From: Bacteroidales bacterium
Lineage (GTDB): Bacteria > Bacteroidota > Bacteroidia > Bacteroidales > UBA932
Assembly: GCA_020026355.1 (NCBI GenBank)
Contig: JAHHQP010000020.1
Span: forward strand, 1-38,721
Reading direction: 5' to 3'
DNA: 38,721 nucleotides
The number at the start of each line of letters is the position of its first letter. Positions within the stretch are counted from its first letter, which is position 1. Shown in pieces: positions 30,574 to 38,721 of this stretch. Both the position numbers and the translations under genes were made by a program. The notes under the pieces are model-generated. The model was not told the origin of the DNA. It did no database searches and saw nothing but the letters and a program-made list of their open reading frames with translations.

Positions 30574-32778
30574 ATGAAGGTTCGAATGAAGAGAAGTACT
30601 CTCCGTATGGCAGGTTTGGCGGCAGCGGTCGTTGCGCTGTTCTCGTGCAGTACCACAAAGGTCCTGCAGGATGGCGAGTATCGTCTGGCAAAGAACACCA
30701 TCAAGGTGACCAATGATAAAGATTTCAATGCGGATGGACTGATGTCTTACGTCAAGCAGAAGTCCAATTCTTCCGTCATCTTCAACTGGAACCCTTTCCT
30801 GAACGTCTATAACTGGCAGAACGGTCGTGGAAAAGGCTGGGACAAATTCGTCAGGAAGATCGGTGTCGCACCGGTCATCTACAATCCTGACCTGGTCGAC
30901 AAGAGCGTCGACAATATCCGGCAACATCTGGAATATATGGGATGGTATGATTCCAAGGTCAACAGCGAGGTCAGTGTCAAGCGTAAACTTGTGAAGGTCA
31001 ATTATCTGGTGGAAGTCGGCAAACGCTATGTCATCGACAGCATCACCGTGACCCTGCCGGACAATCCTGAATTCGAGGCCGCCTTCTGGAAAGATCGTCC
31101 GAATTCGCTTCTCCAGGAAGGATGCTGGCTGTCCGAAGAACTGCTGGATAAGGAAATCGACCGCTGTGCCTCAGTGCTGAGGAACGACGGCTTCTATACC
31201 TTCAGCAAGAACCAGTTCTTCTTCGAAGCGGATACCCTCTCCCATGACGGGAAGGCCGTCCTGCATCTGAGCGTCAAGGAATATACCAGGAATGAATCGG
31301 AGCAGAATTCCGTGCCCATCCGTCCTTTCTATATCAATGAGATCGATATTTCTTATCCGCAAACCTTGAATTTCAGGCAGAAGGCTCTCCGCAACTTCAA
31401 TACGATCGTACCAGGAAGCCGCTATAGCGAGGATGCTGTGGCCCAGACTTACGAACGGTTCTCTTCCATCCCGGTCTTCAACAGCGTGAACATCGAAATG
31501 AACCAGGTCGACACGAATCTCGTCGACTGCTCGATCCGTCTGGCCCAGTCCAAGACGCAGGGCTTCAAGGTCAATCTCGAAGCCTCCGTCAACTCCAGCG
31601 GCCTGTTCGGTATCTCCCCGCAGGTGTCCTACTACCATAAGAACATCTTCAAGGGTGGAGAGCGGTTCAACCTGAGTTTCATGGGAGATTTCCAGTTCCG
31701 GACGAAGGATAAGGTCCGGTCCAATGAGTTCGGTGTGAATGCTGGTCTGTCTTTCCCGAAATTTCTGATTCTTCCGGACAAGCTGTTCAAAGGCTCGATT
31801 CCGAGAACGGACCTGAACATTTCCTACAACTATCAGGACCGTCCGGAATACAAGAGGAACGTCATATCCACTTCATATAACTATAACGGCAGTACGAAGA
31901 AGAAGCTCTTCTACCAGTATTATCCGCTGCAGCTGAGCATCATCCGCCTGTTCGCCCTGAATCCGGATTTCTACGAATCCCTGGCTTCAGACCCGTTCAT
32001 GAGGAATGCTTATCAGGATCACTTCGACCTGGGGGCCAGCACGACCTTATATTATACGACCAATCCATCCACGAAACCGAGGACCACTTTCTTCTATACC
32101 CGTTTCCAGTTCGATCTTTCAGGTAATCTCCTGAGCGCCTTCAAACCTTTCATGAAGAAGAATCAGACCGGTGCCGGCATGCTCTGGAACACTCCGTTCT
32201 CCCAGTATGTGCGTGCGGAGATCACGGTCGGCAAGACCTGGTTCCTTGGCCAGCGAGGAAACCATTCCATCGCGACACGTTTCAATGTCGGTGCAGGCTG
32301 GGCCTACGGCAACTCTACGGCGCTGCCGTTCGAGAAGCATTTCTATGCCGGAGGTGCGAACAGCATGAGAGGCTGGACCGCCCGCTCCTTAGGACCAGGC
32401 CTTTCGCAGCGGGATCTGACCTTCAAGATTCCGAACCAGACCGGTGACATGAAGATGGAAATGAACATTGAATACCGGTTCCCGTTGTTCTGGCAGTTCG
32501 ACGGGGCGATCTTTGCCGATGCCGGTAACATCTGGACCTTGAAGGATGAGGGAACGCCGGAAAGTGCGCTCTCCCGTCTGCAGTGGAATACATTGGGGGA
32601 CAGCATCGCCGCTGACTGGGGACTTGGCCTGAGACTTGATTTCGACTTCCTGCTGATCCGCCTCGATTGGGGTATGAAAGTGCATGACCCGGCCAGACAG
32701 AACTCATGGCTCAAACCAGGTGAATGGTTCAAGCGCGACGGTTATGCCTTGCATTTCGGTGTGGGACTGCCGTTCTGA
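30574..32778 (+). CDS. Omp85-family outer membrane protein, lipoprotein TamL/BamA-like
   Basis: A 734-residue outer-membrane assembly protein. It begins with a lipoprotein signal (AAAVVALFSC, Cys25 from this start), then POTRA-like domains (about 30-330) with VKVNYLVEVGKRYVIDSITV-type beta-alpha patterns, and a 16-strand barrel. The GGANSMRGWTARSLGPG segment carries the R-G-W form of the Omp85 VRGF motif, and the chain ends in an aromatic strand (ALHFGVGLPF). Lipid-modified TamA homologues in Bacteroidota are called TamL and work with TamB; no tamB lies in this window. The frame opens at a TTG (30565). I chose the ATG at 30574; 30586 (MKRSTLRM) is also possible. Confidence 0.88.
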   Translation: MKVRMKRSTLRMAGLAAAVVALFSCSTTKVLQDGEYRLAKNTIKVTNDKDFNADGLMSYVKQKSNSSVIFNWNPFLNVYNWQNGRGKGWDKFVRKIGVAPVIYNPDLVDKSVDNIRQHLEYMGWYDSKVNSEVSVKRKLVKVNYLVEVGKRYVIDSITVTLPDNPEFEAAFWKDRPNSLLQEGCWLSEELLDKEIDRCASVLRNDGFYTFSKNQFFFEADTLSHDGKAVLHLSVKEYTRNESEQNSVPIRPFYINEIDISYPQTLNFRQKALRNFNTIVPGSRYSEDAVAQTYERFSSIPVFNSVNIEMNQVDTNLVDCSIRLAQSKTQGFKVNLEASVNSSGLFGISPQVSYYHKNIFKGGERFNLSFMGDFQFRTKDKVRSNEFGVNAGLSFPKFLILPDKLFKGSIPRTDLNISYNYQDRPEYKRNVISTSYNYNGSTKKKLFYQYYPLQLSIIRLFALNPDFYESLASDPFMRNAYQDHFDLGASTTLYYTTNPSTKPRTTFFYTRFQFDLSGNLLSAFKPFMKKNQTGAGMLWNTPFSQYVRAEITVGKTWFLGQRGNHSIATRFNVGAGWAYGNSTALPFEKHFYAGGANSMRGWTARSLGPGLSQRDLTFKIPNQTGDMKMEMNIEYRFPLFWQFDGAIFADAGNIWTLKDEGTPESALSRLQWNTLGDSIAADWGLGLRLDFDFLLIRLDWGMKVHDPARQNSWLKPGEWFKRDGYALHFGVGLPF

Positions 32779-32794
32779 CAAATCCCTCTTCGAC

Positions 32795-34114
32795 TTATTT
32801 CTTGTAGTATTTCGGCCACATGATTTCCATTCTGGCCCGGAGTTCCTGCTCTTTGCGGTTGTCGTCCGGTTCCCAGATGACATGGCCTTTCAGGTCATCC
32901 GGCATGAATTCCAGATCCACGAAATGTCCCGGATAATCATGCGCGTACCGGTAACCGTCTCCGTAGCCCAGCTCGTCCATGAGTTTGGTCGGAGCGTTGC
33001 GGAGATGCAGCGGAACGGAACAGGTCTGCGTCTGCTTGGACAGAGCCAAGGCATCATTGATCGCGCGGTAGGCCGAGTTGCTCTTAGGAGAAGTCGCCAG
33101 ATAGATCGTGACTTCCGACAGCGGAATGCGGGCTTCCGGCATACCGATGGTATGCACGATCTGGAAGCAGGAATTGGCCAGCAGCAGGGCATTCGGGTTC
33201 GCCAGTCCGATATCTTCGGCCGCGGAGATGCAGAGCCTCCTGGCAATGAAAAGCGGGTCTTCACCGCCGTCCAGCATCCTGGCCAGGTAATAGACGGCCG
33301 CGTTCGGATCAGAACCGCGGATACTCTTGATGAAGGCGGAAATGATGTCATAATGCATTTCTCCGCTTTTGTCATAGACGGCCATGTTCTCCTGAAGACA
33401 TTCGGTCACGAGCTTGTTGTCGATGACGATCTCTTTCTTCGAGGCAGAAGCCCCGGTGACGATTTCAAGGATATTCAGCAGCTTCCGGGCATCTCCACCG
33501 CTGTAACGCAGCAATGCCTCGTACTCATTGACCTTGATCTTGCGGTTCTTGAGAATCTCATCTTTCTCCAATGCTCTGTGGACCAGAATCTTGAGGTCCT
33601 CCGCTTCGAGGGATTTCAACACGAAGACCTGACATCTGGACAGCAGCGGAGTAATGACTTCAAAGGAAGGATTCTCGGTTGTGGCACCGATGAGGATGAA
33701 GGTACCGTCTTCAACAGCCCCCAGCAAGGCATCCTGCTGGGATTTGCTGAAGCGGTGGATCTCATCGATGAAGAGAATCGGCGCGAGGCCAGTGGAAAAC
33801 AGGGAATTAGACTTGGCACGTTCAATGACCTCACGCACGTCCTTGACTCCCGCGCTGACCGCCGACAGGGTATGGAATTCCCTCTTGAGCGACTTCGCGA
33901 CAATGTTGGCGAGCGTGGTCTTTCCGGTGCCTGGAGGCCCCCAAAGGATGAACGACGAAAGATTATCATTGTCGATCATGTTCCTGAGGATACAGCCTTT
34001 CCCGACCAGATGCCGTTGACCGACATAATCATCCAGGGAAGACGGCCTCATCCTTTCCGGAAGAGGGGGCAGCATCCTGCTTTTCGCTATTGCTTCTTCG
34101 TTGTCGAACATCAT
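32795..34114 (-). CDS. rarA: Replication-associated recombination protein A (RarA/MgsA, AAA+ ATPase)
   Basis: A 439-residue AAA+ ATPase related to clamp loaders, acting at stalled replication forks. Walker A is GPPGTGKTT (59-67) and Walker B is ILFIDEIHRF (113-122). Sensor 1 is in ATTENPSFEV, followed by the YSGGDARKLLNILE lid and the C-terminal tetramerisation domain with IRGSDPNAAVYYLARMLDGG. The R-P-x-x-LDDYVGQRHLVG opening is typical. Length is usual. Its ATG overlaps the stop of the upstream GNAT-like gene by four bases (ATGA). It is convergent with the TamL-like gene, 16 bases apart, with no clear terminator between. Confidence 0.95.
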   Translation of the reverse strand: MMFDNEEAIAKSRMLPPLPERMRPSSLDDYVGQRHLVGKGCILRNMIDNDNLSSFILWGPPGTGKTTLANIVAKSLKREFHTLSAVSAGVKDVREVIERAKSNSLFSTGLAPILFIDEIHRFSKSQQDALLGAVEDGTFILIGATTENPSFEVITPLLSRCQVFVLKSLEAEDLKILVHRALEKDEILKNRKIKVNEYEALLRYSGGDARKLLNILEIVTGASASKKEIVIDNKLVTECLQENMAVYDKSGEMHYDIISAFIKSIRGSDPNAAVYYLARMLDGGEDPLFIARRLCISAAEDIGLANPNALLLANSCFQIVHTIGMPEARIPLSEVTIYLATSPKSNSAYRAINDALALSKQTQTCSVPLHLRNAPTKLMDELGYGDGYRYAHDYPGHFVDLEFMPDDLKGHVIWEPDDNRKEQELRARMEIMWPKYYKK

Positions 34115-35244
34115 TCAACCGGTTTTCCGTAGATTCTTCTGTGTTTGTGGCGGACTTTCTCGAAAAGTTCCCACTGAGCCTGTACCTTCTGGTTGTGCTC
34201 CAGCTCAGGATTGGACTCTGCCCATTTGTATCCTTTCGCTTTGAGCTTGGTGAACAGGTCGTTCATCAGCATGGCGTTCACGCCTTTGTTCTGGTATTCC
34301 GGCTTAACGGCGACCAGCAGCATCTCGAGGGTATCCGAACGTTTCCAGTACAGGGCCTTGAGCATATGGTACCAACCGGTAGGGAAGAGGTGACCGTTCG
34401 TTTTCTGCAGCGCATGCGCGAAGGATGGCATGGTAGCCGCAGCCGCTACCAGATCACCGTTTTCGTTTTCGATGAAGGAAAGCATGTCGTAATCCAGCAT
34501 GCTGAGATAACCGGCCACGAACTGATCGATCTGTTTCTCGTTGAGCAGCGAGTATCCGTAAAGGTCACAGTAAGCTTCGTTGATGAGATTGAAGAATTTC
34601 TGTCCGTAGCGTTCGGTCTTGATTTCCTTGTAAGTGACCTTGCGGACATGGAGCTTCATCCTTTCCTCGACGACATGTGCGATCTTCGTGAATTTTTCCG
34701 GCAGCTCATCCGGAACCTTCAGCTTGTATTCGAAGGAATCCACTTCTTTCTTGAAGCCCAGACGATCCAGATGTTTCGGATAATAGGATGCGTTGTAGCG
34801 ACCTACATAGGTAGCGATCTGGTCGAAACCTTCGATCAGCATACCTTCCGGATCGAAATCAATGAAGCCGAGAGGACCGACGATGGTGGTCATTCCACGT
34901 TCCTTTCCCCATTTTTCCACGGTAGAAAGCAATGCGTCGCAGACTTCTTCATCGTCGATGAAATCGAACCATCCGAAACGGACCTGTTTGGTCTTCCAGT
35001 AGTCATTGGCTTTCGTGTTGATGATCGCGGCAACTCTGCCGACCAGCTTTCCGTCCTTATAGGCAAGGAAGAAATCAGCATCGCAGAAATCGAAAGCGAC
35101 ATTCTTGGTCTTGTCAAAATTGTTGATCTCGTCAGCTTCGAGATAAGGTACATAGCAAGGGTGTCCCTTGTATAATCTGTTTGCAAAAGCTGTAAAGTCT
35201 TTCCTTTGTTTGCAGGAAGATACTTTAACAATGTTTACTGCCAT
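34111..35244 (-). CDS. GNAT-fold N-acetyltransferase-like protein, function unknown
   Basis: A 377-residue cytosolic protein of a type widespread in Bacteroidota. The first third (HPCYVPYL ... FFLAYKDGKLVGRVAAIIN) and the last third (TLEMLLVAVKPEYQNKGVNAML) resemble GNAT folds; the latter has the Q/R-x-x-G-x-A/N acetyl-CoA loop as QNKGVN. The middle, with VGPLGFIDFDPEGMLIEGFD, is conserved in this family but unassigned. Its substrate is unknown. It is translationally coupled to rarA by a four-base overlap, though a functional link is not implied. It starts 53 bases after the barrel gene, and I see no good promoter in that gap. Confidence 0.75.
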   Translation of the reverse strand: MAVNIVKVSSCKQRKDFTAFANRLYKGHPCYVPYLEADEINNFDKTKNVAFDFCDADFFLAYKDGKLVGRVAAIINTKANDYWKTKQVRFGWFDFIDDEEVCDALLSTVEKWGKERGMTTIVGPLGFIDFDPEGMLIEGFDQIATYVGRYNASYYPKHLDRLGFKKEVDSFEYKLKVPDELPEKFTKIAHVVEERMKLHVRKVTYKEIKTERYGQKFFNLINEAYCDLYGYSLLNEKQIDQFVAGYLSMLDYDMLSFIENENGDLVAAAATMPSFAHALQKTNGHLFPTGWYHMLKALYWKRSDTLEMLLVAVKPEYQNKGVNAMLMNDLFTKLKAKGYKWAESNPELEHNQKVQAQWELFEKVRHKHRRIYGKPVE

Positions 35245-35297
35245 CTGTTTAAAGGTTTTTAGTATGTTTCAGTACAACTGTTAATTTTGTTCTTATT

Positions 35298-36743
35298 TCA
35301 ATTCATGTCTTTGTCAGCGATCCTTCCCCTGTATTTCCCGATCGTGAAATTCAGGCCGAAGGACACCGTCGTGTTCAGCGGGCCGACCGGTATGTAGATC
35401 GGCGATGCGATCTCTGCGAGTTCCGTGAACGGAAGGACGGAATCCGTAGCGATGAAGAGGTTGAAGCCTCTGGCATGTATGCTCATGATAGCACCGGCTG
35501 AATGGCCGAAGTCTGAAATGGCGTAGTTGCCGCTCAGTCCCAACCATCTGGTCAGATTCATGTTCAAGGAGAAACGACCTTCCATCCAACGGTGGATGCC
35601 GTTCAGATGAATGGTCCCGAGGGCACCGATGGACATTCTCTGCCAGAACGGCATCCTGAATTCCAGGCCGGTGTTCACCGTCATGGACAGCATCTTCGTC
35701 TTTTTCGGGAGCAGATCCTCTTCAGTGAACTTGGCAATGCCGCTCAGTCCATCCAGCACCACATTCAGCTGGTCATTCATCGAACCGGAATCGTTGATGC
35801 CGATATCTTCACCAAGACCGGTATAGATCCATGGTTCCCCGGAAGTGCTGATTCGGGTCATGCACGGAACGACTATGAAACCAAGGTCCAGCACGGAGGC
35901 GGACAAGGTCAGATATTTCAGGAAATCTACGGAGAATCCGAGGTCAATGGCACCGCCGAAACTCAGTGTGTTCTTCGGATCCGAAAGCAGGGCGTCCGGA
36001 TTGATGGCGTAGGTCGGAGCATTGTTCTCATCAATGCCCAGGTCAATGAGCTGAGAGGCCTGCAGATTTACCTTGGAGTCGATGCTCCATTGATCCTCCT
36101 GAGCCGTCACCAGGAATTTTTCAGCCTGCAGCTGTGCATGGGCCGCTCCGACGAGGAACTTGAAGCGCGCACCGAAACGGGCCCTGTCCTTGATGCTCGT
36201 CGAGAAACCGTAGCCCAGTTCGACGAAACCGTCCACGTTGGCGCCTGTCTTCTTAAGGTCATAGACATCCGGACGATTCCTGTCCACGGAAGGGCAGCCT
36301 TTCAGGAAACGGAAAAGGTCTCCCGGTATACTGAAATCGCCCAGCATACGGGCAGAAAGGTCAATGCTGTGGAAAGTCTTCCTGCTCCACCAGCCGAACG
36401 AAAGCACCGGCGTGGAAACATTGACGCTGATCCTGTTGTTGTCCTTGATCGCTTTCAGCATCGTTTCAGCCGGAATGGCTGAGTTCAGAAAAGTCGTCAG
36501 CTGACCGTTTTCGGTCGGGTAGATGATGGAACTGAGTCCGAGATTCGACTCGGCACCTATATTGACCTGGCCGATAGCTGGAAAGGAGAAATATCCTCTC
36601 GCGCTGGCCAAGGCTGGATTCATCTTGTAACGGTAGGTATATCCTTCCAGGAAATAGGCAGACCTCATCTGCTGCGCAGACAAGTGACCTGCGCCGAGAA
36701 AGCCGGCGCATAAACATAGGAATATATGGATTACCTTCTTCAT
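35298..36743 (-). CDS. DUF5723-like outer-membrane beta-barrel protein
   Basis: A 481-residue protein with a Sec signal peptide (LCLCAGFLGAGHLSAQ, cleavage near residue 24). The N-terminal SAYFLEGYTYRYKMNPALAS motif is typical of DUF5723 and PorV/FadL-like barrels of the phylum, in which N-P-A-L-A marks the plug. The remainder alternates polar and hydrophobic residues as barrel strands do, including SFGWWSRKTFHSIDLSARML and a terminal TVSFGLNFTIGKYRGR. Function is unknown. It lies 21 bases downstream of a large lipoprotein gene on the same strand, and the two probably form a surface-exposed pair. Confidence 0.75.
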   Translation of the reverse strand: MKKVIHIFLCLCAGFLGAGHLSAQQMRSAYFLEGYTYRYKMNPALASARGYFSFPAIGQVNIGAESNLGLSSIIYPTENGQLTTFLNSAIPAETMLKAIKDNNRISVNVSTPVLSFGWWSRKTFHSIDLSARMLGDFSIPGDLFRFLKGCPSVDRNRPDVYDLKKTGANVDGFVELGYGFSTSIKDRARFGARFKFLVGAAHAQLQAEKFLVTAQEDQWSIDSKVNLQASQLIDLGIDENNAPTYAINPDALLSDPKNTLSFGGAIDLGFSVDFLKYLTLSASVLDLGFIVVPCMTRISTSGEPWIYTGLGEDIGINDSGSMNDQLNVVLDGLSGIAKFTEEDLLPKKTKMLSMTVNTGLEFRMPFWQRMSIGALGTIHLNGIHRWMEGRFSLNMNLTRWLGLSGNYAISDFGHSAGAIMSIHARGFNLFIATDSVLPFTELAEIASPIYIPVGPLNTTVSFGLNFTIGKYRGRIADKDMN

Positions 36744-36764
36744 TACATCTTTGTTTCATTTCCT

Positions 36765-38504
36765 CTATTTGTTGGATATACCATCCGGAAGGGTAATCCT
36801 TAATCTCGTCAGGTGGAGAGCCTGGTTCATGTTCAAGGTTTCATGGACTTCCTGGCTGCAGGAGGCTTTCAAACTCAGGCGGAGCTTGCTCAGAACGATC
36901 GGAGCGTCAGATTCCAGAAGAATCCTGATCGGGTCGGTCGTCGGCGAAGCAAGCGTGCCGGCTTTCAGTACGGACTCTGTATGGATCCTGATGTCCTGCG
37001 CTATATTGTTCTGCGCGTCCAGTGCTATCGGGTGGATCTGGAAGTCGAATGGCAGGGTATTGACCGCATCAAGCTTCAGAATGACTTTCCGGATGTTCTG
37101 CTCAGTCATGTTCAGATCCATAGCGATGTCCTGGTCCATCTGGAAGTCCAGTTCTTTTCCGAAGGTCAATGGGGCCGTGATTTCGAAGTCCATGCTGAAC
37201 CTGTAATCCTTGTTTATGGCGACAGTGCATGGCTCATCATCGAAAATGATCTCAGGTTTACTGATCTGCAGCTCATCAGGAATGCGGTAGACCAGCTGGT
37301 CCAATCCTGGAACTTCTGCATCCATGAACGGGGCTTCTGCGCCCTTGCCTTTTTCCGAGAGCGAGATATTGGTCGTGCCGGAAGCAGGAATGCTCAGCGG
37401 ACCGATGGCTACCGGTTCTCCAGGCTGTCCGGCAAGGAGCGGGGTCACGGTCGTGACGAAAGTGCAGCCGAGCGCAAAAGGATTGCTTGCCGTCAGATTG
37501 ATCCGCAGATTCTCCAGATCGACGGTAGCGTCGCTCAGAAAGTCCGGCAGCCCTTCAATGGCAACCGGAGCGACCTGAACATCCGGAACAGGAGCAAAGC
37601 TGCAGGTAATGGACTGCAGATCGACATCCGTCGTGGAGAGCGTGAAATCGACGGTCGGAGTACAGGAGCCGACCTGATGGATATCGCTGGTTTTCGCATA
37701 GACCTTGAAATCCAGGGAAAGTTCATCGTCCACCTTGAAATGTCCGGGGGCGACAAGTCCCTGTCCGGCTTTCAATTCAGTGAAATCGGCACCGATAAGA
37801 TGTATGCAGATGGTCTTGCCGCCATTTTCCGGAATCGCGAAATCCTGATCGGCTACCAGGACATTCCGCTCCGCTTCCAGATGGAAAGGAGCCGGTATCC
37901 GGGCAAGATCGATGACCATGGAAGCCGGAAGATTGATCTTGGAACCGGCAGAAACGTATAGATTGCGGATCGGAAAGTTCCCGTATCTGACGGTCAGGCT
38001 GAGATCCGCAGTAGTAGCGGCGCTGTAAATGGCCTTGATCTCCTTCGGAATGCCGGTGTGCTCACCTGCGATCTGCCAGGTGGTCCTGGCTTTCTCGATC
38101 TGAAGTCCACCTGGAGTGGACGGGATGATGGCCTCCGGAGTCCCGGCAGGAACGTTCGGCAAGGTGATGACCGGAAGCTGAACCTGAGTGGTTCCGGATC
38201 TGATGAGATTGCCCAAGTTGATCTGCGGCGTCGTGTAGTTGCTGATGACCGGGTCTCCTTCAATGCAGATGCTCAGATTACCGTCCGCGTCTTCTTTCAG
38301 CGCGGAAACCTGTTCCGTGCCGATCATCTCGCGGAGCGTCAGCGGCTTGAAACTGCCGATCGGTACCGTCACTCCGGACAGCACGGTCACGCTCCGGTCA
38401 AGTTCCTTGGTCAGCAGATCGTAATCAGGATTGACGCACGATGAAAATACTGCGGTGCCGAGGACAGAAACAGACAGTATGGACCGAATCGATTGTTTTG
38501 TCAT
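36765..38504 (-). CDS. Large uncharacterised lipoprotein paired with the DUF5723-like barrel
   Basis: A 579-residue protein beginning with a lipoprotein signal (VLGTAVFSSC, Cys23). The mature part has no recognisable catalytic motif. It is built of repeated beta-sandwich-like stretches, for example TVRYGNFPIRNLYVSAGSKI, VDLENLRINLTASNPFALGC and RFSMDFEITAPLTFG; the NLTASNPFA type recalls LEA-14/Ig-like domains. The frame is open to 38564, but the ATG at 38504 puts the signal peptide at the N-terminus. It heads a probable operon with the barrel gene. A structural or adhesin-like surface role is inference. Confidence 0.72.
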   Translation of the reverse strand: MTKQSIRSILSVSVLGTAVFSSCVNPDYDLLTKELDRSVTVLSGVTVPIGSFKPLTLREMIGTEQVSALKEDADGNLSICIEGDPVISNYTTPQINLGNLIRSGTTQVQLPVITLPNVPAGTPEAIIPSTPGGLQIEKARTTWQIAGEHTGIPKEIKAIYSAATTADLSLTVRYGNFPIRNLYVSAGSKINLPASMVIDLARIPAPFHLEAERNVLVADQDFAIPENGGKTICIHLIGADFTELKAGQGLVAPGHFKVDDELSLDFKVYAKTSDIHQVGSCTPTVDFTLSTTDVDLQSITCSFAPVPDVQVAPVAIEGLPDFLSDATVDLENLRINLTASNPFALGCTFVTTVTPLLAGQPGEPVAIGPLSIPASGTTNISLSEKGKGAEAPFMDAEVPGLDQLVYRIPDELQISKPEIIFDDEPCTVAINKDYRFSMDFEITAPLTFGKELDFQMDQDIAMDLNMTEQNIRKVILKLDAVNTLPFDFQIHPIALDAQNNIAQDIRIHTESVLKAGTLASPTTDPIRILLESDAPIVLSKLRLSLKASCSQEVHETLNMNQALHLTRLRITLPDGISNK

Positions 38505-38639
38505 AAAACCTGGGTTTAGTGCAATAGGGCATGAATCCCGATATTCGTTTTCTGTAAGGGGCACAGAAATAATAGTTTATGAATCCGTACACCACTTTGC
38601 AGACGGACATCGGCAATTCATCTTTTCATTTTACCGCGG

Positions 38640-38665
38640 CAATTTAAGCATTTTTTTCAATTTAA
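38640..38665. repeat. Direct repeat CAATTTAA in the right-hand intergenic region
   Basis: CAATTTAA occurs at 38640-38647 and 38658-38665 (18 bases start to start), separated by a T-run. It lies between the large lipoprotein start (38504) and a possible rightward gene at 38697. The AT-rich tract could be a promoter region for either; I see no complete TTTG/TAnnTTTG pair. The rest of 38505-38696 shows nothing further except a short AAACC/GGTTT hairpin (38506-38517) just before the lipoprotein ATG. Confidence 0.25.
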
Positions 38666-38696
38666 CCACTATTCTCCGTCAAGAGCTGGACATCTC

Positions 38697-38721
38697 ATGA
38701 GAATGAAAATTTTGAAAATCG
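38697..38721 (+). CDS. Possible 5' end of a rightward gene cut by the window edge
   Basis: An ATG at 38697 opens a frame reading MRMKILKI before the window ends, with a second ATG at 38703. The Lys/Ile-rich opening is a common start of a signal peptide or cytosolic protein and it would be divergent from the lipoprotein gene. Eight codons cannot identify it, and it may be chance. Confidence 0.35.

Noticed and set aside
36813..37961. A 382-codon plus-strand frame opposite the large lipoprotein
   Set aside because: The minus frame has a proper lipoprotein signal and adjoins the barrel gene; the plus frame starts inside it without promoter or domain.
1..38721. CRISPR array, rRNA operon, insertion sequence, toxin-antitoxin or defence cluster
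   Set aside because: No regularly spaced repeats, transposase, rRNA sequence or defence-gene motifs were seen on reading both strands.

Overview
The window looks like chromosomal core DNA of a Bacteroidota bacterium, most likely order Bacteroidales. GC is roughly half. Evidence: good copies of the Bacteroidota promoter (TTTG, about 19 bases, TAnnTTTG) stand before the tRNA and the Omp85 gene; Shine-Dalgarno sites are mostly absent; and several families typical of the phylum are present (NigD-like lipoprotein, TamL-type lipoprotein Omp85, DUF5723-like barrel, short flavobacterial-type arginine decarboxylase, TGS-fused uridine-kinase-like protein, malic enzyme fused to phosphotransacetylase). 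There is no integrase, transposase, phage gene, toxin-antitoxin pair, CRISPR array or rRNA. Genes are tightly packed and no stretch above 300 bases lacks a gene.

Layout. 1-5071 (minus): two tandem acyl-CoA synthetases, then a nucleoside kinase, and perhaps the first codons of another gene at the left edge. 5280-8144 (minus): rfbC, rfbD and a MATE transporter with overlapping ends. 8213-8995 (plus): an acyl-ACP thioesterase. 9003-15206 (minus): small lipoprotein, membrane fusion protein, RND pump and TolC-like channel, a complete tripartite efflux operon. 15407-17162 (plus, divergent): NigD-like lipoprotein and a BASS-like transporter, ending in a very strong bidirectional terminator. 17198-19489 (minus): maeB. 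19623-22323 (plus): tRNA-Asp with promoter and terminator, topB and a YbaK-type deacylase. 22324-22707 (minus): crcB. 22811-25059 (plus): BASS-family symporter and acyltransferase. 25056-26354 (minus): rmuC. 26477-28222 (plus): a GH13 alpha-amylase. 28224-30407 (minus): arginine decarboxylase and a SpoU-type RNA methyltransferase. 30574-32778 (plus): TamL-like Omp85. 32795-38504 (minus): large lipoprotein, DUF5723-like barrel, GNAT-like protein and rarA.

Functional themes are envelope and lipid work (acyl activation, thioesterase, acyltransferase, Omp85, dTDP-rhamnose), export (RND, MATE, CrcB, two BASS carriers), and DNA/RNA upkeep (TopB, RarA, RmuC, YbaK, RNA methyltransferase). I found no clear undescribed multi-gene defence or mobile system. 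The best leads are regulatory: inverted repeats between the divergent efflux and NigD operons, an ATTAATC array between crcB and the BASS symporter, and a hairpin in the arginine decarboxylase leader. The uncharacterised lipoproteins next to the efflux operon and the barrel gene are also of interest. Several reading frames extend upstream through a promoter-like TAnnTTTG box, so later start codons are preferred there.
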